The notes under the pieces: generated by a model
What the model was told of the DNA's origin: nothing
What the model saw: only the letters and a program-made list of their open reading frames with translations
Databases searched by the model: none
Origin: JBCDCY01 sp039180875
GTDB taxonomy: Bacteria; Pseudomonadota; Alphaproteobacteria; Rhodobacterales; Rhodobacteraceae
Direction of reading: 5' to 3'
Assembly (NCBI GenBank): GCA_039180875.1
Contig: JBCDCY010000001.1
Span: forward strand, 434,001 to 498,000
DNA: 64,000 nt
Shown here: positions 8,757-16,704 of the stretch, piece by piece
How positions within the stretch are numbered: the stretch's first letter is position 1
How the letters are laid out: the number at the start of each line of letters is the position of its first letter
Position numbers and translations under genes: made by a program

Positions 8757-9600
8757 CCAAGCGGCGCAGGACCCGCGCGGCGATCAGATCGTGATGCGCC
8801 GGTGAGGGATAGTACGTGTTGAAGCTGCGGATCGCCTCGGGCCGCCCGGGGAATTGCTGGTGGTCGAAGATATCGGCCATCTCCCCGCTGATCTGATCGG
8901 TGAGTGGCTGGTGATAGGCCGCCCCGAAGGTGCAATCGATGATGCCGGCGGTGCCGGCCGCCGCCCTCTCCACCATCTCGGCCGTCACGAAATGCGGGAA
9001 GTCTCCCATGGAGAGGTCGTCGCGCAGGTTGGCATCCATCTCAGCGGTGGAGACCCAGACGAGGTAGGTGGTCATCGGCAGCGCCGCCAGCATCTCTCCC
9101 GTCACCTCGACCCAGCGGGCCTGCACCGCTGCCACCTGCTCTGCCAAGGCATCGGCGCCGTATTTGTGGCGGAGCTTGCGGTAGGCGTTGGCGGCCAGCA
9201 GCTTTTCGCCTTTCAGCGGGCCCGACAGGAACTCCAGCACCCCGTTATTGCGGCCGCACTTGAAGATGCCGGCGCTGACGGAGCGGGCCGACATCAGCTG
9301 CAAGAGATGCACCCGGCCCGAGCGCACCATGTCGAGCAGAAACGGCCGCTGCAGATAGTATTCCGGCCCGGCGCCGGAGATGCCGAGGTTCAGATAGCTC
9401 ACCTCCGCCATCCGCGCGACCTGGCTCGGGAAGGGGTCGGGGGCGAACCGGCCAAAGGTCTGGGCCGCGCCGGTGAACACCAGATCGGGCGCCTTCGGCA
9501 GGGTCTTCTTCGGCCCGCGAAGCGAGATCTCCCCGTCGGCGATGTACCAAAGCTGGTAGTCGAAGGCGCGCCGGTCGACGATCTGATAGCCGATGCCCAT
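8737..9600 (-). CDS. DUF6473 family protein
   Basis: A 287-residue soluble protein with no signal peptide. Its first third contains ISLRGPKKTLPKAPDL and FTGAAQTFGRFAPDPFP, resembling the RGP...FLGG-ET-GKF motif I associate with the rhodobacterial DUF6473 family. A YLNLGISGAGPEYYLQ segment looks like the GxxGxG strand of an SGNH/GDSL-like or Rossmann fold. The function of the family is not established. It begins 2 nt after the stop of a sulfotransferase gene (ATG at 9598-9600, with TGAGC just before), so it is the last gene of a three-gene leftward operon with two sulfotransferases and probably acts on the same substrate. Family assignment is from memory of the motif. Confidence 0.7.
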   Translation of the reverse strand: MGIGYQIVDRRAFDYQLWYIADGEISLRGPKKTLPKAPDLVFTGAAQTFGRFAPDPFPSQVARMAEVSYLNLGISGAGPEYYLQRPFLLDMVRSGRVHLLQLMSARSVSAGIFKCGRNNGVLEFLSGPLKGEKLLAANAYRKLRHKYGADALAEQVAAVQARWVEVTGEMLAALPMTTYLVWVSTAEMDANLRDDLSMGDFPHFVTAEMVERAAAGTAGIIDCTFGAAYHQPLTDQISGEMADIFDHQQFPGRPEAIRSFNTYYPSPAHHDLIAARVLRRLVKDGHV

Positions 9601-9602
9601 GC

Positions 9603-10397
9603 TCAGCGCGCCGGCAAGACGATGTCGGTCAGCCGATCGACGGCACCGGCGTCGGTGAGCGTCGCGAGCTCCCGCCCCAGACGGCCGAGCTTGCGCATCT
9701 TGGCCACGTCCGGGCCCGGCGACAGGTCGTCCAGCAACGCCTCCACATCGGCGCTGCGGTCGCTCAACTCGATCCGCTGCTTGGCGTAGGCCTTGGGGTC
9801 GCCGCCCGCCGACTTGGTCGGCTCCAGCGCGATCTGGGTGGGCTCGAACCGCATCGGGAAGATGCCCATGAGGCGGGAGAGCTCGTTCGTCGGATCGGCG
9901 CAGAGGGCGGGGTAGGAGACGAAGCGCAGCCGATGGCCCCGGCCACGGCGCGCGATCTGCTGCATACCGTCCAGGCTCGCGCGGGCGAAGCGGGCGAAGG
10001 TCTCGTCGGAGATCGAGGTCATCGACTTCTGTTTCCACATCTTCTGCGACGCCTCGACCTGGGAGAGATAGCACTCGAACGGGGAGCGCAGCAGCACGAT
10101 CAACCCGGTGGGCACCCCCTGCTGCCGCGCCTTGTGCAGCAGATCCAGGGTTGCATCGACATTGGCCACCCGGGTCGTCGTCTCCTTCACGAAGATCGCG
10201 CGGGCGGGCTTCGGCGTGATGTCGAAGCTTTGGGCCAGGGCGTGGACGTCGTCCTCGCGGTAATTGTCGCCCCGGCGCACGTGATACGGCTCGACGATGC
10301 CGTCCACCTTGGAGTGGGCGGCGATCATCCGCGCGGTGAGCGTCGTGCCCGAGCGCGGCAGGCCGATCAGGGCAATCAGGGCGTAGGGGTCGTCCAT
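9603..10397 (-). CDS. Sulfotransferase family protein (PRSGTT type)
   Basis: A 264-residue cytosolic-type sulfotransferase. The 5-prime-phosphosulfate loop IGLPRSGTTL lies at residues 11-20, and the 3-prime-phosphate-binding region is probably VLLRSPFECYLSQ around residue 100. It would transfer sulfate from PAPS to a hydroxyl or amine on an acceptor that cannot be identified here. Length is typical of the bacterial Sulfotransfer families. It sits in an operon with a second sulfotransferase (6 nt upstream) and DUF6473 (2 nt downstream). This context favours modification of an extracellular glycan or lipid head group, but that is inference. Confidence 0.85.
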   Translation of the reverse strand: MDDPYALIALIGLPRSGTTLTARMIAAHSKVDGIVEPYHVRRGDNYREDDVHALAQSFDITPKPARAIFVKETTTRVANVDATLDLLHKARQQGVPTGLIVLLRSPFECYLSQVEASQKMWKQKSMTSISDETFARFARASLDGMQQIARRGRGHRLRFVSYPALCADPTNELSRLMGIFPMRFEPTQIALEPTKSAGGDPKAYAKQRIELSDRSADVEALLDDLSPGPDVAKMRKLGRLGRELATLTDAGAVDRLTDIVLPAR

Positions 10398-10403
10398 GCA
10401 GCG

Positions 10404-11111
10404 CTACGCGACGGGCTCCGCCTTGAAGGCTGTCTCGATGATCATGCGATGGACCGGCCGGTCGAGCCAGGTGGCGCGCTGGGCGGCGGCCACATCCTCC
10501 TTGCTCATCTTGTCCTTGCTGAGCAGCGTTCCGGGGTTCTTGTTCTCTTTCCGCGGCCGGTTGAGCGGTCGGCCCACCTTGTCGGCCACGCGGGTCACGA
10601 AATCGGGCAGCTTGTTGGTCAGGCCGATGACGTGGAAGGTGGCGAGGTGCTGGCGCACCTGGGCGACCGCCGCCTCGGCCCGCTCGGCCCGCTTGCCTTC
10701 GGTCGCCATCATCTCCTTGTAGCGGGTGCTGCCCAGCAGGTACTTGCTCAGCGTATTCGTCAGCCCGTGGTTGTCGGCCAGCACCTTGGCGAAGGTCGCA
10801 TCGGGCGCGTTGACCGCCTCGTGCAGCCGATGCTTCTGGCGCGAGCCGATGTGGTTGTAGAGTGACAGCAGCAGGTCCACAGGCCGGCGCACCACCACGA
10901 CCTTGACGTAATCGTCAGGGATCGAGGCCATGAAATCGAAGTCGAAATGCCCCTTGTAGAAGTCGTAGTCCGGCATATCGGCGAAGGTCTTCCCGGCATA
11001 TTCCTTGGTGTAGTAGGCCGGGCAAGTGTTGAGGTCGGGGACCGACGCGGCGACGGCCCGCTCGACCGAGATGCCGCCGGTCTTTGGGATGTGCATGAAC
11101 GCGAGCTTCAT
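10404..11111 (-). CDS. Sulfotransferase family 2-like protein (HIPKTGG type)
   Basis: A 235-residue protein beginning MKLAFMHIPKTGG. HIPKTGG at 7-13 is the PAPS-binding loop of the Sulfotransfer_2/heparan-sulfate-like sulfotransferase family, and VVVVRRPVDLLLSLYNH is the matching 3-prime-phosphate motif. The open frame extends 13 codons upstream, but the ATG at 11109-11111 is preceded by GGAGGAG at good spacing and is taken as the start. It is the first gene of the leftward operon with the PRSGTT sulfotransferase and DUF6473. Having two sulfotransferase subfamilies in one operon suggests two sulfation positions or substrates. Acceptor unknown. Confidence 0.85.
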   Translation of the reverse strand: MKLAFMHIPKTGGISVERAVAASVPDLNTCPAYYTKEYAGKTFADMPDYDFYKGHFDFDFMASIPDDYVKVVVVRRPVDLLLSLYNHIGSRQKHRLHEAVNAPDATFAKVLADNHGLTNTLSKYLLGSTRYKEMMATEGKRAERAEAAVAQVRQHLATFHVIGLTNKLPDFVTRVADKVGRPLNRPRKENKNPGTLLSKDKMSKEDVAAAQRATWLDRPVHRMIIETAFKAEPVA

Positions 11112-11287
11112 CGGTATCTCCTCCGCAAGGCCAGCATCAGCGTCGGGCAATAGCCCGCACGTAGAAGTTTTACCACCGAAATGCGCGGCGGGGCAGAGCC
11201 ACCGGCGATGCGGCGCCGGCTGATGCTTGACAAGGGCGGGGGCGAATGAGAGCGAACAAGGCGACCGGACGTACCGGAAGGGTCGAC
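11112..11287. promoter_or_regulatory. Divergent intergenic region between sulfotransferase operons
   Basis: 176 bp between the leftward sulfotransferase operon and the rightward sulfotransferase-like/flavoprotein pair. It holds the ribosome-binding site GGAGGAG for the left gene and GGAAGGG (about 11277-11283) for the right gene. No clear promoter hexamers or operator were recognised. Confidence 0.4.
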
Positions 11288-12238
11288 ATGCCCCAGGTCC
11301 ATCTGCACATCGGCGGCTATAAGACCGGCTCCACCTCGATCCAGGCCTTCCTGGCCAACCGCCGCGGGCAGATGGTGCGCGATGCCGGGCTGCTCTATCC
11401 CAAATCGCTGACCCACGACGATGGCGGGCCGGGCCATGTGCCGCTGGTCCAGGCCCTGATCGCCGCCGCGCGGCGCGGGGACAACGGGCAGGGCGGCCGG
11501 CTCGAGAAACTGATGATGGCCCTGGCTGTCGAGGTGGCGCAGGCGGAACCCCAACATATCGTCGTCTCGTCCGAGGTGTTTCTGCCCGCCCTCGATCTGT
11601 CCCGCGGACTGGCCGACCCGGCGATCCTGGCCCGCCAGGAGCTTTTCGCCGATGCGCAGGTGATCTACTACGCCCGGCCGCAATGGGAGGCGGCGCTCTC
11701 CAAATACAAGCAGGTCATCAAGAACCCCAAGATCCGCTACACCGGCGATTTCCGCAGCTTCGTCGAGCGCTGGCTGCCGACTGTGCGCTACGCCGAGGTG
11801 CTGGAGCCCTGGCGCCAGGCCTTTTCGGCCGAGCGCATGGTGCTGCGGCCCTATCCCGGCCCGGCCGGGCGCGACTTCGATGCCGTCGCCGATTTCCTGG
11901 CGACGATCGGCGTGGAGGTGGCGTTCGCCAGCGGAGCGGAGCGGGAGAACGCCAACATCTCCCGCGGGCTCTACGTGACCGAACAGCTCCGCCGCTATCA
12001 CGAGGCGAACCCGGATATCAGCATGCATCGCCGCGACGTCCATCCGCTGTTGAAGCAGTTCGAGGCGTCGGCCAGCGACGCGGAGAAAGACGCCTTCGAG
12101 GCGGAGTACAAGGAGCGCATCCGCCCGATCCTGGCCGAGATCCGGGAGCGGGTGGCGGACGACAACGCCAAGCTCATCCGTGCCTACGCCCTGCCGGCCG
12201 ATTTCTTCGGCCCGGTGGCGGCGACGGTGGACGGCTAG
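11288..12238 (+). CDS. Sulfotransferase-like protein (HIGGYKTGST type)
   Basis: A 316-residue protein starting MPQVHLHIGGYKTGSTSIQ. The loop HIGGYKTGST at residues 7-16 matches the phosphosulfate-binding P-loop-like motif of a third sulfotransferase subfamily, seen in many marine alphaproteobacterial surface-glycan clusters. An upstream in-frame ATG (11246) exists, but the ATG at 11288 follows a GGAAGGG ribosome-binding site and starts right at the first beta strand. The C-terminal third is charged and helical (EKDAFEAEYKERIRPILAE). The gene is 9 nt before a flavoprotein gene, probably one transcript, and is divergent from the other sulfotransferase operon. Acceptor unknown; PAPS dependence is inferred from the motif. 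Confidence 0.75.
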   Translation: MPQVHLHIGGYKTGSTSIQAFLANRRGQMVRDAGLLYPKSLTHDDGGPGHVPLVQALIAAARRGDNGQGGRLEKLMMALAVEVAQAEPQHIVVSSEVFLPALDLSRGLADPAILARQELFADAQVIYYARPQWEAALSKYKQVIKNPKIRYTGDFRSFVERWLPTVRYAEVLEPWRQAFSAERMVLRPYPGPAGRDFDAVADFLATIGVEVAFASGAERENANISRGLYVTEQLRRYHEANPDISMHRRDVHPLLKQFEASASDAEKDAFEAEYKERIRPILAEIRERVADDNAKLIRAYALPADFFGPVAATVDG

Positions 12239-12247
12239 GGGGCTTGG

Positions 12248-13555
12248 ATGGCCAAGACCGCGGACGCGATCATCATCGGGGCGGGCGTGATCGGCGCGGC
12301 CGTGGCCTATGAGCTGGTCAAGCTCGGCTATCGCACGCTCAGCGTCGACCGGAACGCCGCGGCGGGGCATGGCTCCACCTCCGGCTCCTGCGCCGTCATT
12401 CGCATGCACTATTCGACCTTCGAGGGGACGGCCTTCGCCTGGGAGGGCTACCATTACTGGCGCGACTGGGCCGAGTATCTGGAGGCGCCGGCCGACGCGA
12501 CGCTGGCCCAATACCTCGAGATCGGCTGCCTGGTGATGAAGACCGCGGCCAACGCTGGGTTGGCAAAGCACATCGAGAACTCCTCGGCACTGCGCATCCC
12601 GCATGAGGAATGGTCGGCCGACGAGGTCGAGCGCCGGCTGCCGATCTACAGCCTCCGCCAATTCGCGCCGGCCAAGCGGCCCGACGATCCGGGCTTCGGC
12701 GAGCCGACCGGCGACCCCCTGGCCGGCGGCGTCTTCTGGCCGAATGCCGGCTACATCACTGACCCGGCCCTCTCCGCCCAGAACCTGATGGAGGCGGCGA
12801 TCCGCAAGGGCGCGGCGACCGAGCTTGGCCAGACCGTGAGCGAGATCCTGACCGACGGCGGCCGGGTGAGCGGCGTCCGCTTGGCGAACGGCGACAGCCT
12901 GCACGCCCCCGTCGTGGTGAACGTCGCCGGCCCGGCCTCGGCCCAGATCAACGCCCTGGCCGGCGTCACCGGGGACATGACCATCGCCACCCGCGCGTTG
13001 CGCCAGGAGGTGGTCCACGTCCCCGCCCCGGAAGGCTTCGACTTCGAGCGCGACGGCGTCATCGTCTCCGACAGCGACATCGCCTGCTACTGCCGGCCGG
13101 AGAGGGGCAACCACATCCTGATCGGGTCGGAGGATCCGCCCTGCGATCCCCATGAGTGGGTCGAGGACGACACGAACTACGACCGCGACTTCACCGAGCA
13201 ATGGCGGGTGCAGGCGCTGCGCTACGCCCAGCGGGTGCCGACCCTCGGCATCCCCAGCCGGATGCGCGGGGTCGTCGACCTATACGACGTCTCGGACGAC
13301 TGGATCCCGATCTACGACCGCTCCAGCCTGCCGGGCTTCTACATGGCCTGCGGCACCAGCGGCAATCAGTTCAAAAACGCGCCGATCGCCGGCAAGATGA
13401 TGGCGGCCCTGATCGACTATGAGGAGAAGGGCGGTGACCACGACCGGGCGCCGCTGCAATTCCGCCTGCCCTACATCGACCAGGAGATCGACGTGGGCTT
13501 CTATTCCCGCAAGCGCGAAATCAACGAAGAAAGCAGCTTTTCGGTTTTGGGATAA
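12248..13555 (+). CDS. FAD-dependent oxidoreductase, DAO family
   Basis: A 435-residue flavoenzyme. IIIGAGVIGAAVAYEL at residues 8-23 is the ADP-binding GxGxxG motif of the D-amino-acid/sarcosine/glycine oxidase superfamily. STSGSCAVIRMHYS corresponds to the FAD-contacting segment, and GVVDLYDVSDDWIPIYD plus FYMACGTSGNQFKNAP match the C-terminal FAD-closing region. It likely oxidises a secondary or primary amine of an amino-acid-like substrate, passing electrons to O2 or a quinone. The exact substrate cannot be read from the sequence. It starts 9 nt after the sulfotransferase-like gene, so both may be co-expressed, although a biochemical link is unclear. Confidence 0.88.
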   Translation: MAKTADAIIIGAGVIGAAVAYELVKLGYRTLSVDRNAAAGHGSTSGSCAVIRMHYSTFEGTAFAWEGYHYWRDWAEYLEAPADATLAQYLEIGCLVMKTAANAGLAKHIENSSALRIPHEEWSADEVERRLPIYSLRQFAPAKRPDDPGFGEPTGDPLAGGVFWPNAGYITDPALSAQNLMEAAIRKGAATELGQTVSEILTDGGRVSGVRLANGDSLHAPVVVNVAGPASAQINALAGVTGDMTIATRALRQEVVHVPAPEGFDFERDGVIVSDSDIACYCRPERGNHILIGSEDPPCDPHEWVEDDTNYDRDFTEQWRVQALRYAQRVPTLGIPSRMRGVVDLYDVSDDWIPIYDRSSLPGFYMACGTSGNQFKNAPIAGKMMAALIDYEEKGGDHDRAPLQFRLPYIDQEIDVGFYSRKREINEESSFSVLG

Positions 13556-13594
13556 GACTTTAGCCAGTTCCGGTCCGGCCTACGGTGGTTTTTT

Positions 13595-13611
13595 GTTGTG
13601 CAGCGCACACG
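13595..13611. promoter_or_regulatory. TGTGC/GCACA palindrome upstream of patatin gene
   Basis: GTTGTGCAGCGCACACG, with near-palindromic core TGTGC-AGC-GCACA, preceded by a T-run and lying about 55 bp before the patatin ATG. The same flanks with a GGC insert occur at 58052-58071. The TGC/GCA content recalls sites described for PHB-related regulators such as PhaR, but this is a guess. Confidence 0.4.
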
Positions 13612-13665
13612 CTTGGGCATAGTGCCCGGCGATCGGCAGCGCGCGCCGCGCGGGGAGACAGGCCC

Positions 13666-14757
13666 ATGTCGGAAGGGACGCCGAAGGCACAGCCACGCAG
13701 CACCTCTCGCCGCAGCGCCAAGCACGAAAAGGCCATCAACATCGCGCTGCAGGGCGGCGGCGCCCACGGCGCCTTCACCTGGGGCGTGCTCGACCGGTTG
13801 TTCGAGGATGACCGGATCTGGATCGAGGCGATCTCCGGCACCTCGGCCGGCGCGATGAACGCGGTGGTTGCGGCCCAGGGCATGTACGAAAATGGGGCCG
13901 AGGGCGCGCGGGAGCGCTTGCGGGAGTTCTGGACCGCCGTCTCGAAGTCCGCGACCTTCAGCCCGATCCGGCGCTCGCCGCTCGCCCGGATGCTCGGCAC
14001 CTGGTCGCTCGCCACCTCGCCGTCCTACGTGATGTTCGATTTGGTGAGCCGTCTGGTCTCGCCCTACGACTTCAACCCGCTCGACCACAATCCGCTGCGC
14101 GATCTGGTGGACGAGCTGGTGAAGTTCGACCGGGTGAAGGCCTGCGCCGATATGGGCATCTTCATCTCCGCCACCAACGTGCGGACCGGGCGCATCCGGG
14201 TCTTCGAGCGGGAGGAGATCACCCTCGACGCCGTCATGGCCTCGGCCTGCCTGCCGTTCATCTACAAGGCGGTGGAGGTCGATGGGGAGTGCTACTGGGA
14301 CGGCGGCTATTCCGGCAACCCGCCGCTCTTCCCGTTCTTCCACGGCTCGCCCAGCAACGACATCGTCGTCGTCCAGATCAACCCGGTGTTTCGGGAGGAG
14401 GTGCCGAGCTCGGCCACCGACATCCAGAACCGGGTGAACGAGATCACCTTCAACTCCTCGCTGCTGCACGAGCTGCGAGCGATCGACTTCGTCACCCGGC
14501 TGCTCGACAGCGGCACGCTTAGCCCCGATGAGTACAAACGGGTGAACCTGCACATCATCCAGTCCCGCAAGCGGATGCGCCAGCTCGATGCCTCCTCGAA
14601 GCTCAATGCGGAGTGGGCGTTTCTCAGCCATCTCTTTGAGATCGGCCGAGACGCGGCGACCCGCTGGCTGGACGATCATTTCAACGACCTCGGCGTGCGC
14701 TCGAGCGTCGATATCCGCGAGATGTTCCAGGGCAAGGGCGCCCTGCCCGACGCATGA
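13666..14757 (+). CDS. Patatin-like phospholipase/esterase
   Basis: A 363-residue cytoplasmic serine hydrolase. The oxyanion-hole motif GGGAHG is at residues 30-35, the nucleophile elbow GTSAG at 58-62 (Ser60), and the catalytic Asp in DGG at about residue 212, giving the complete Ser-Asp dyad. The N-terminal 20 residues are basic and polar (KAQPRSTSRRSAKHEKA), not a signal peptide. Such proteins cleave acyl esters; in alphaproteobacteria some act on PHB granules, others on phospholipids. ATG 13666 was chosen over an upstream in-frame start because a GGGGAG ribosome-binding site precedes it. An MFS gene follows after 22 nt. Confidence 0.87.
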   Translation: MSEGTPKAQPRSTSRRSAKHEKAINIALQGGGAHGAFTWGVLDRLFEDDRIWIEAISGTSAGAMNAVVAAQGMYENGAEGARERLREFWTAVSKSATFSPIRRSPLARMLGTWSLATSPSYVMFDLVSRLVSPYDFNPLDHNPLRDLVDELVKFDRVKACADMGIFISATNVRTGRIRVFEREEITLDAVMASACLPFIYKAVEVDGECYWDGGYSGNPPLFPFFHGSPSNDIVVVQINPVFREEVPSSATDIQNRVNEITFNSSLLHELRAIDFVTRLLDSGTLSPDEYKRVNLHIIQSRKRMRQLDASSKLNAEWAFLSHLFEIGRDAATRWLDDHFNDLGVRSSVDIREMFQGKGALPDA

Positions 14758-14779
14758 ACGCGGCATCGGGCGGCGGCTG

Positions 14780-15982
14780 ATGTGGTACGTGATCGAGGGC
14801 GCGCTCCGCGGTGAGCGCCCGCGCGACATCATCCGCCGCGGCACCATCGTCGGCCTGGTGAGCTTCCTCACCTTGATCGACCTTTTCGGCAGCCAGGCCC
14901 TGCTCCCCCGATTGGTCGAGGCCTATCAGGTGGAGCCCGCCGTGATGGGCTTCGCCGTCAACGCCTCCACCTTCGGCATGGCGCTCTCGGGCCTCTTGAT
15001 CGGCTGGTTCGCCGATCGTCTCGACCGCAAGCGCGGCATCTGGGTGAGCCTCGCGCTGCTGTCGGTGCCGACCTTCTGCCTCGGCCTCACCTCGAGCGTC
15101 GAGGTCTTCCTGGCGCTCCGCGTATTGCAGGGGGTGTTCATGGCGGCGGCCTTTACGCTCACCATGACCTACCTCTCCGAACAGTGCGACATCACCGCGG
15201 CGGGCGGGGCGATGGCGGCCTACATCACCGGCAACGTCGCCTCGAACCTCTTCGGCCGACTGCTCTCCGTCTCCATGGCCGATCTCTTCGGCCTCTCCGG
15301 CTCGTTCTTCGCCTTTGCCGTCCTGAACCTCGCCGGCGCGGTCTTGGCGCTCAGCCTGATCGGGCCGAAGGATGAGGTGGCGGCGGCGCCGGGCGGCGAT
15401 CCGCTGGTCGCCTGGCGGCGGCATCTGGCCCGGCCGGACCTGCGCGCGGCCTTCGCCATCGGCTTTGCAATCCTGTTCGTGTTCGTCGGCGTCTTCACCT
15501 ACGTGAACTTCCAATTGACCGACGTCCTGGGCCTGTCCCCCGCCATGCTGGGCCTGGTCTATCTGGTCTTCGCCCCGGCGCTCTTCACCACGCCGCTCGC
15601 GGGCGGGCTGGTGCGGCGCTACGGGCCGCGGCCGGTGTTCCAGGTCGCGTCTGGCATCGCCATTCTGGGCGTGGGGCTGACGCTGGTGCCCTCGATCCCG
15701 GTGACGCTGGCAGGGCTTGCGGTGATCGGGGCGGGCACCTTCTTCGCTCAGGCGGCCGCCACCGGCTATGTCAGCCGCGCTGCCCAAGGACAGAAGGCGG
15801 CGGCGAACGGACTCTACCTCACCAGCTACTACGTCGGCGGGCTGCTTGGCGCCTTTGCCCTGGGTCAGGCCTTCGCGGTCGGGGGCTGGGCCCTGGTCAC
15901 TGCAATCGTCGCGGCGGTGCTGCTGATCGGCGCCCTGCTCGCCGCGCGGTTGGTGGAGCCGGAGCTCAGCCCGGCATCCTGA
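14780..15982 (+). CDS. MFS transporter
   Basis: A 400-residue inner-membrane protein with about 12 predicted helices. LIGWFADRLDRKRGIW between helices 2 and 3 is the major-facilitator loop-2 motif. A long loop after helix 6 (IGPKDEVAAAPGGDPLVAWRRH) separates the two halves. The open frame extends far upstream inside the patatin gene, but ATG 14780, just after the patatin stop, is the plausible start. The general pattern resembles drug/proton antiporters of the YbcL/AraJ type, without clear specificity. Its last 17 bp overlap the convergent cupin gene. Confidence 0.85.
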   Translation: MWYVIEGALRGERPRDIIRRGTIVGLVSFLTLIDLFGSQALLPRLVEAYQVEPAVMGFAVNASTFGMALSGLLIGWFADRLDRKRGIWVSLALLSVPTFCLGLTSSVEVFLALRVLQGVFMAAAFTLTMTYLSEQCDITAAGGAMAAYITGNVASNLFGRLLSVSMADLFGLSGSFFAFAVLNLAGAVLALSLIGPKDEVAAAPGGDPLVAWRRHLARPDLRAAFAIGFAILFVFVGVFTYVNFQLTDVLGLSPAMLGLVYLVFAPALFTTPLAGGLVRRYGPRPVFQVASGIAILGVGLTLVPSIPVTLAGLAVIGAGTFFAQAAATGYVSRAAQGQKAAANGLYLTSYYVGGLLGAFALGQAFAVGGWALVTAIVAAVLLIGALLAARLVEPELSPAS

Positions 15983-16640
15983 TCTCGGCCAGGTGGCCGA
16001 GCTTCATCCAGATCCGCGCACCCTCCGGCCCGGCGCGAAGGTCGACGCGGCCCCCCGGCGGCAGGCGTAGCCAGGAATGACGGCGAAGCGCGTCGCCCCG
16101 TTCCTCCGCCGCGCCCTCGAGCACGAAAAGCTCCGCCCCGCCCGGCACGTCCCACTGCGCCGCGACGCCGGGCTGCCACTGCTCCACCCGCACCTCCTCA
16201 TGGGCATCGAGAAAGAGCGGCGTGACGGCGACGCCCGGCCGCGCCGGATCGGCCACCGCCCCGATCTTGCCGAGATCGGCGCGGATATGGGTGCGGTCGT
16301 CGGGATCCATCTGCCAGAGCTTCACCAGGATGGTGCAGCCCGGCTCCGACCCCGGCGTGTGGCGCGAGGTCGGCGGATTGCGGATATAGGCACCGGCCGG
16401 AAAGTCGCCGTGTTCGTCCGAGAACACGCCGTCGAGCACGATGAACTCCTCGCCCCCGCCGTGCTGATGGGCCGAGAACTGGCTGCCCGGAGCGTAGCGC
16501 ACCACGGTGGTCGCCCGCGCCACCTCACCGCCGATGCGGTCGAGCGGGCGGCGGTCGACCCCGGCCATGGGCGAGGCCACCCAGGCGATGTCTTCGGTGT
16601 GGAGCAGCACACGCTCGTCGAAGTCGGCGTTGATCAGCAT
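15966..16640 (-). CDS. Cupin protein, ChrR-like double cupin
   Basis: A 224-residue protein with two small cupin modules. The first has FSAHQHGGGEEFIVLDGVF followed by GAYIRNPPTSRHTPGSEPGC, the metal-site pattern of the cupin part of ChrR-type anti-sigma factors (His, His, Glu, His). The second module, residues about 125-224, lacks an obvious metal set. There is no N-terminal zinc anti-sigma domain, so it is probably not an anti-sigma factor but a stand-alone metal-binding cupin. ATG 16640 follows a GGGAGGTGCC ribosome-binding site. It lies 64 nt downstream of the AraC regulator on the same strand. Confidence 0.8.
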   Translation of the reverse strand: MLINADFDERVLLHTEDIAWVASPMAGVDRRPLDRIGGEVARATTVVRYAPGSQFSAHQHGGGEEFIVLDGVFSDEHGDFPAGAYIRNPPTSRHTPGSEPGCTILVKLWQMDPDDRTHIRADLGKIGAVADPARPGVAVTPLFLDAHEEVRVEQWQPGVAAQWDVPGGAELFVLEGAAEERGDALRRHSWLRLPPGGRVDLRAGPEGARIWMKLGHLAEIRMPG

Positions 16641-16704
16641 CGGCACCTCCCGGCTTTGGATCGGAGATAACCCTCCCGCCGGGGCGAAGCCAGGGGCGGC
16701 AGCC

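Noticed and set aside
8737..10074. 445-codon frame extending DUF6473 upstream
   Set aside because: The extra N-terminus is a shifted reading of the sulfotransferase gene. The ATG at 9600 directly follows that gene's stop.
11108..13201. 697-codon minus-strand open frame
   Set aside because: It lies antisense to the sulfotransferase-like and DAO-type flavoprotein genes, both with strong motifs, and its own translation matches nothing.
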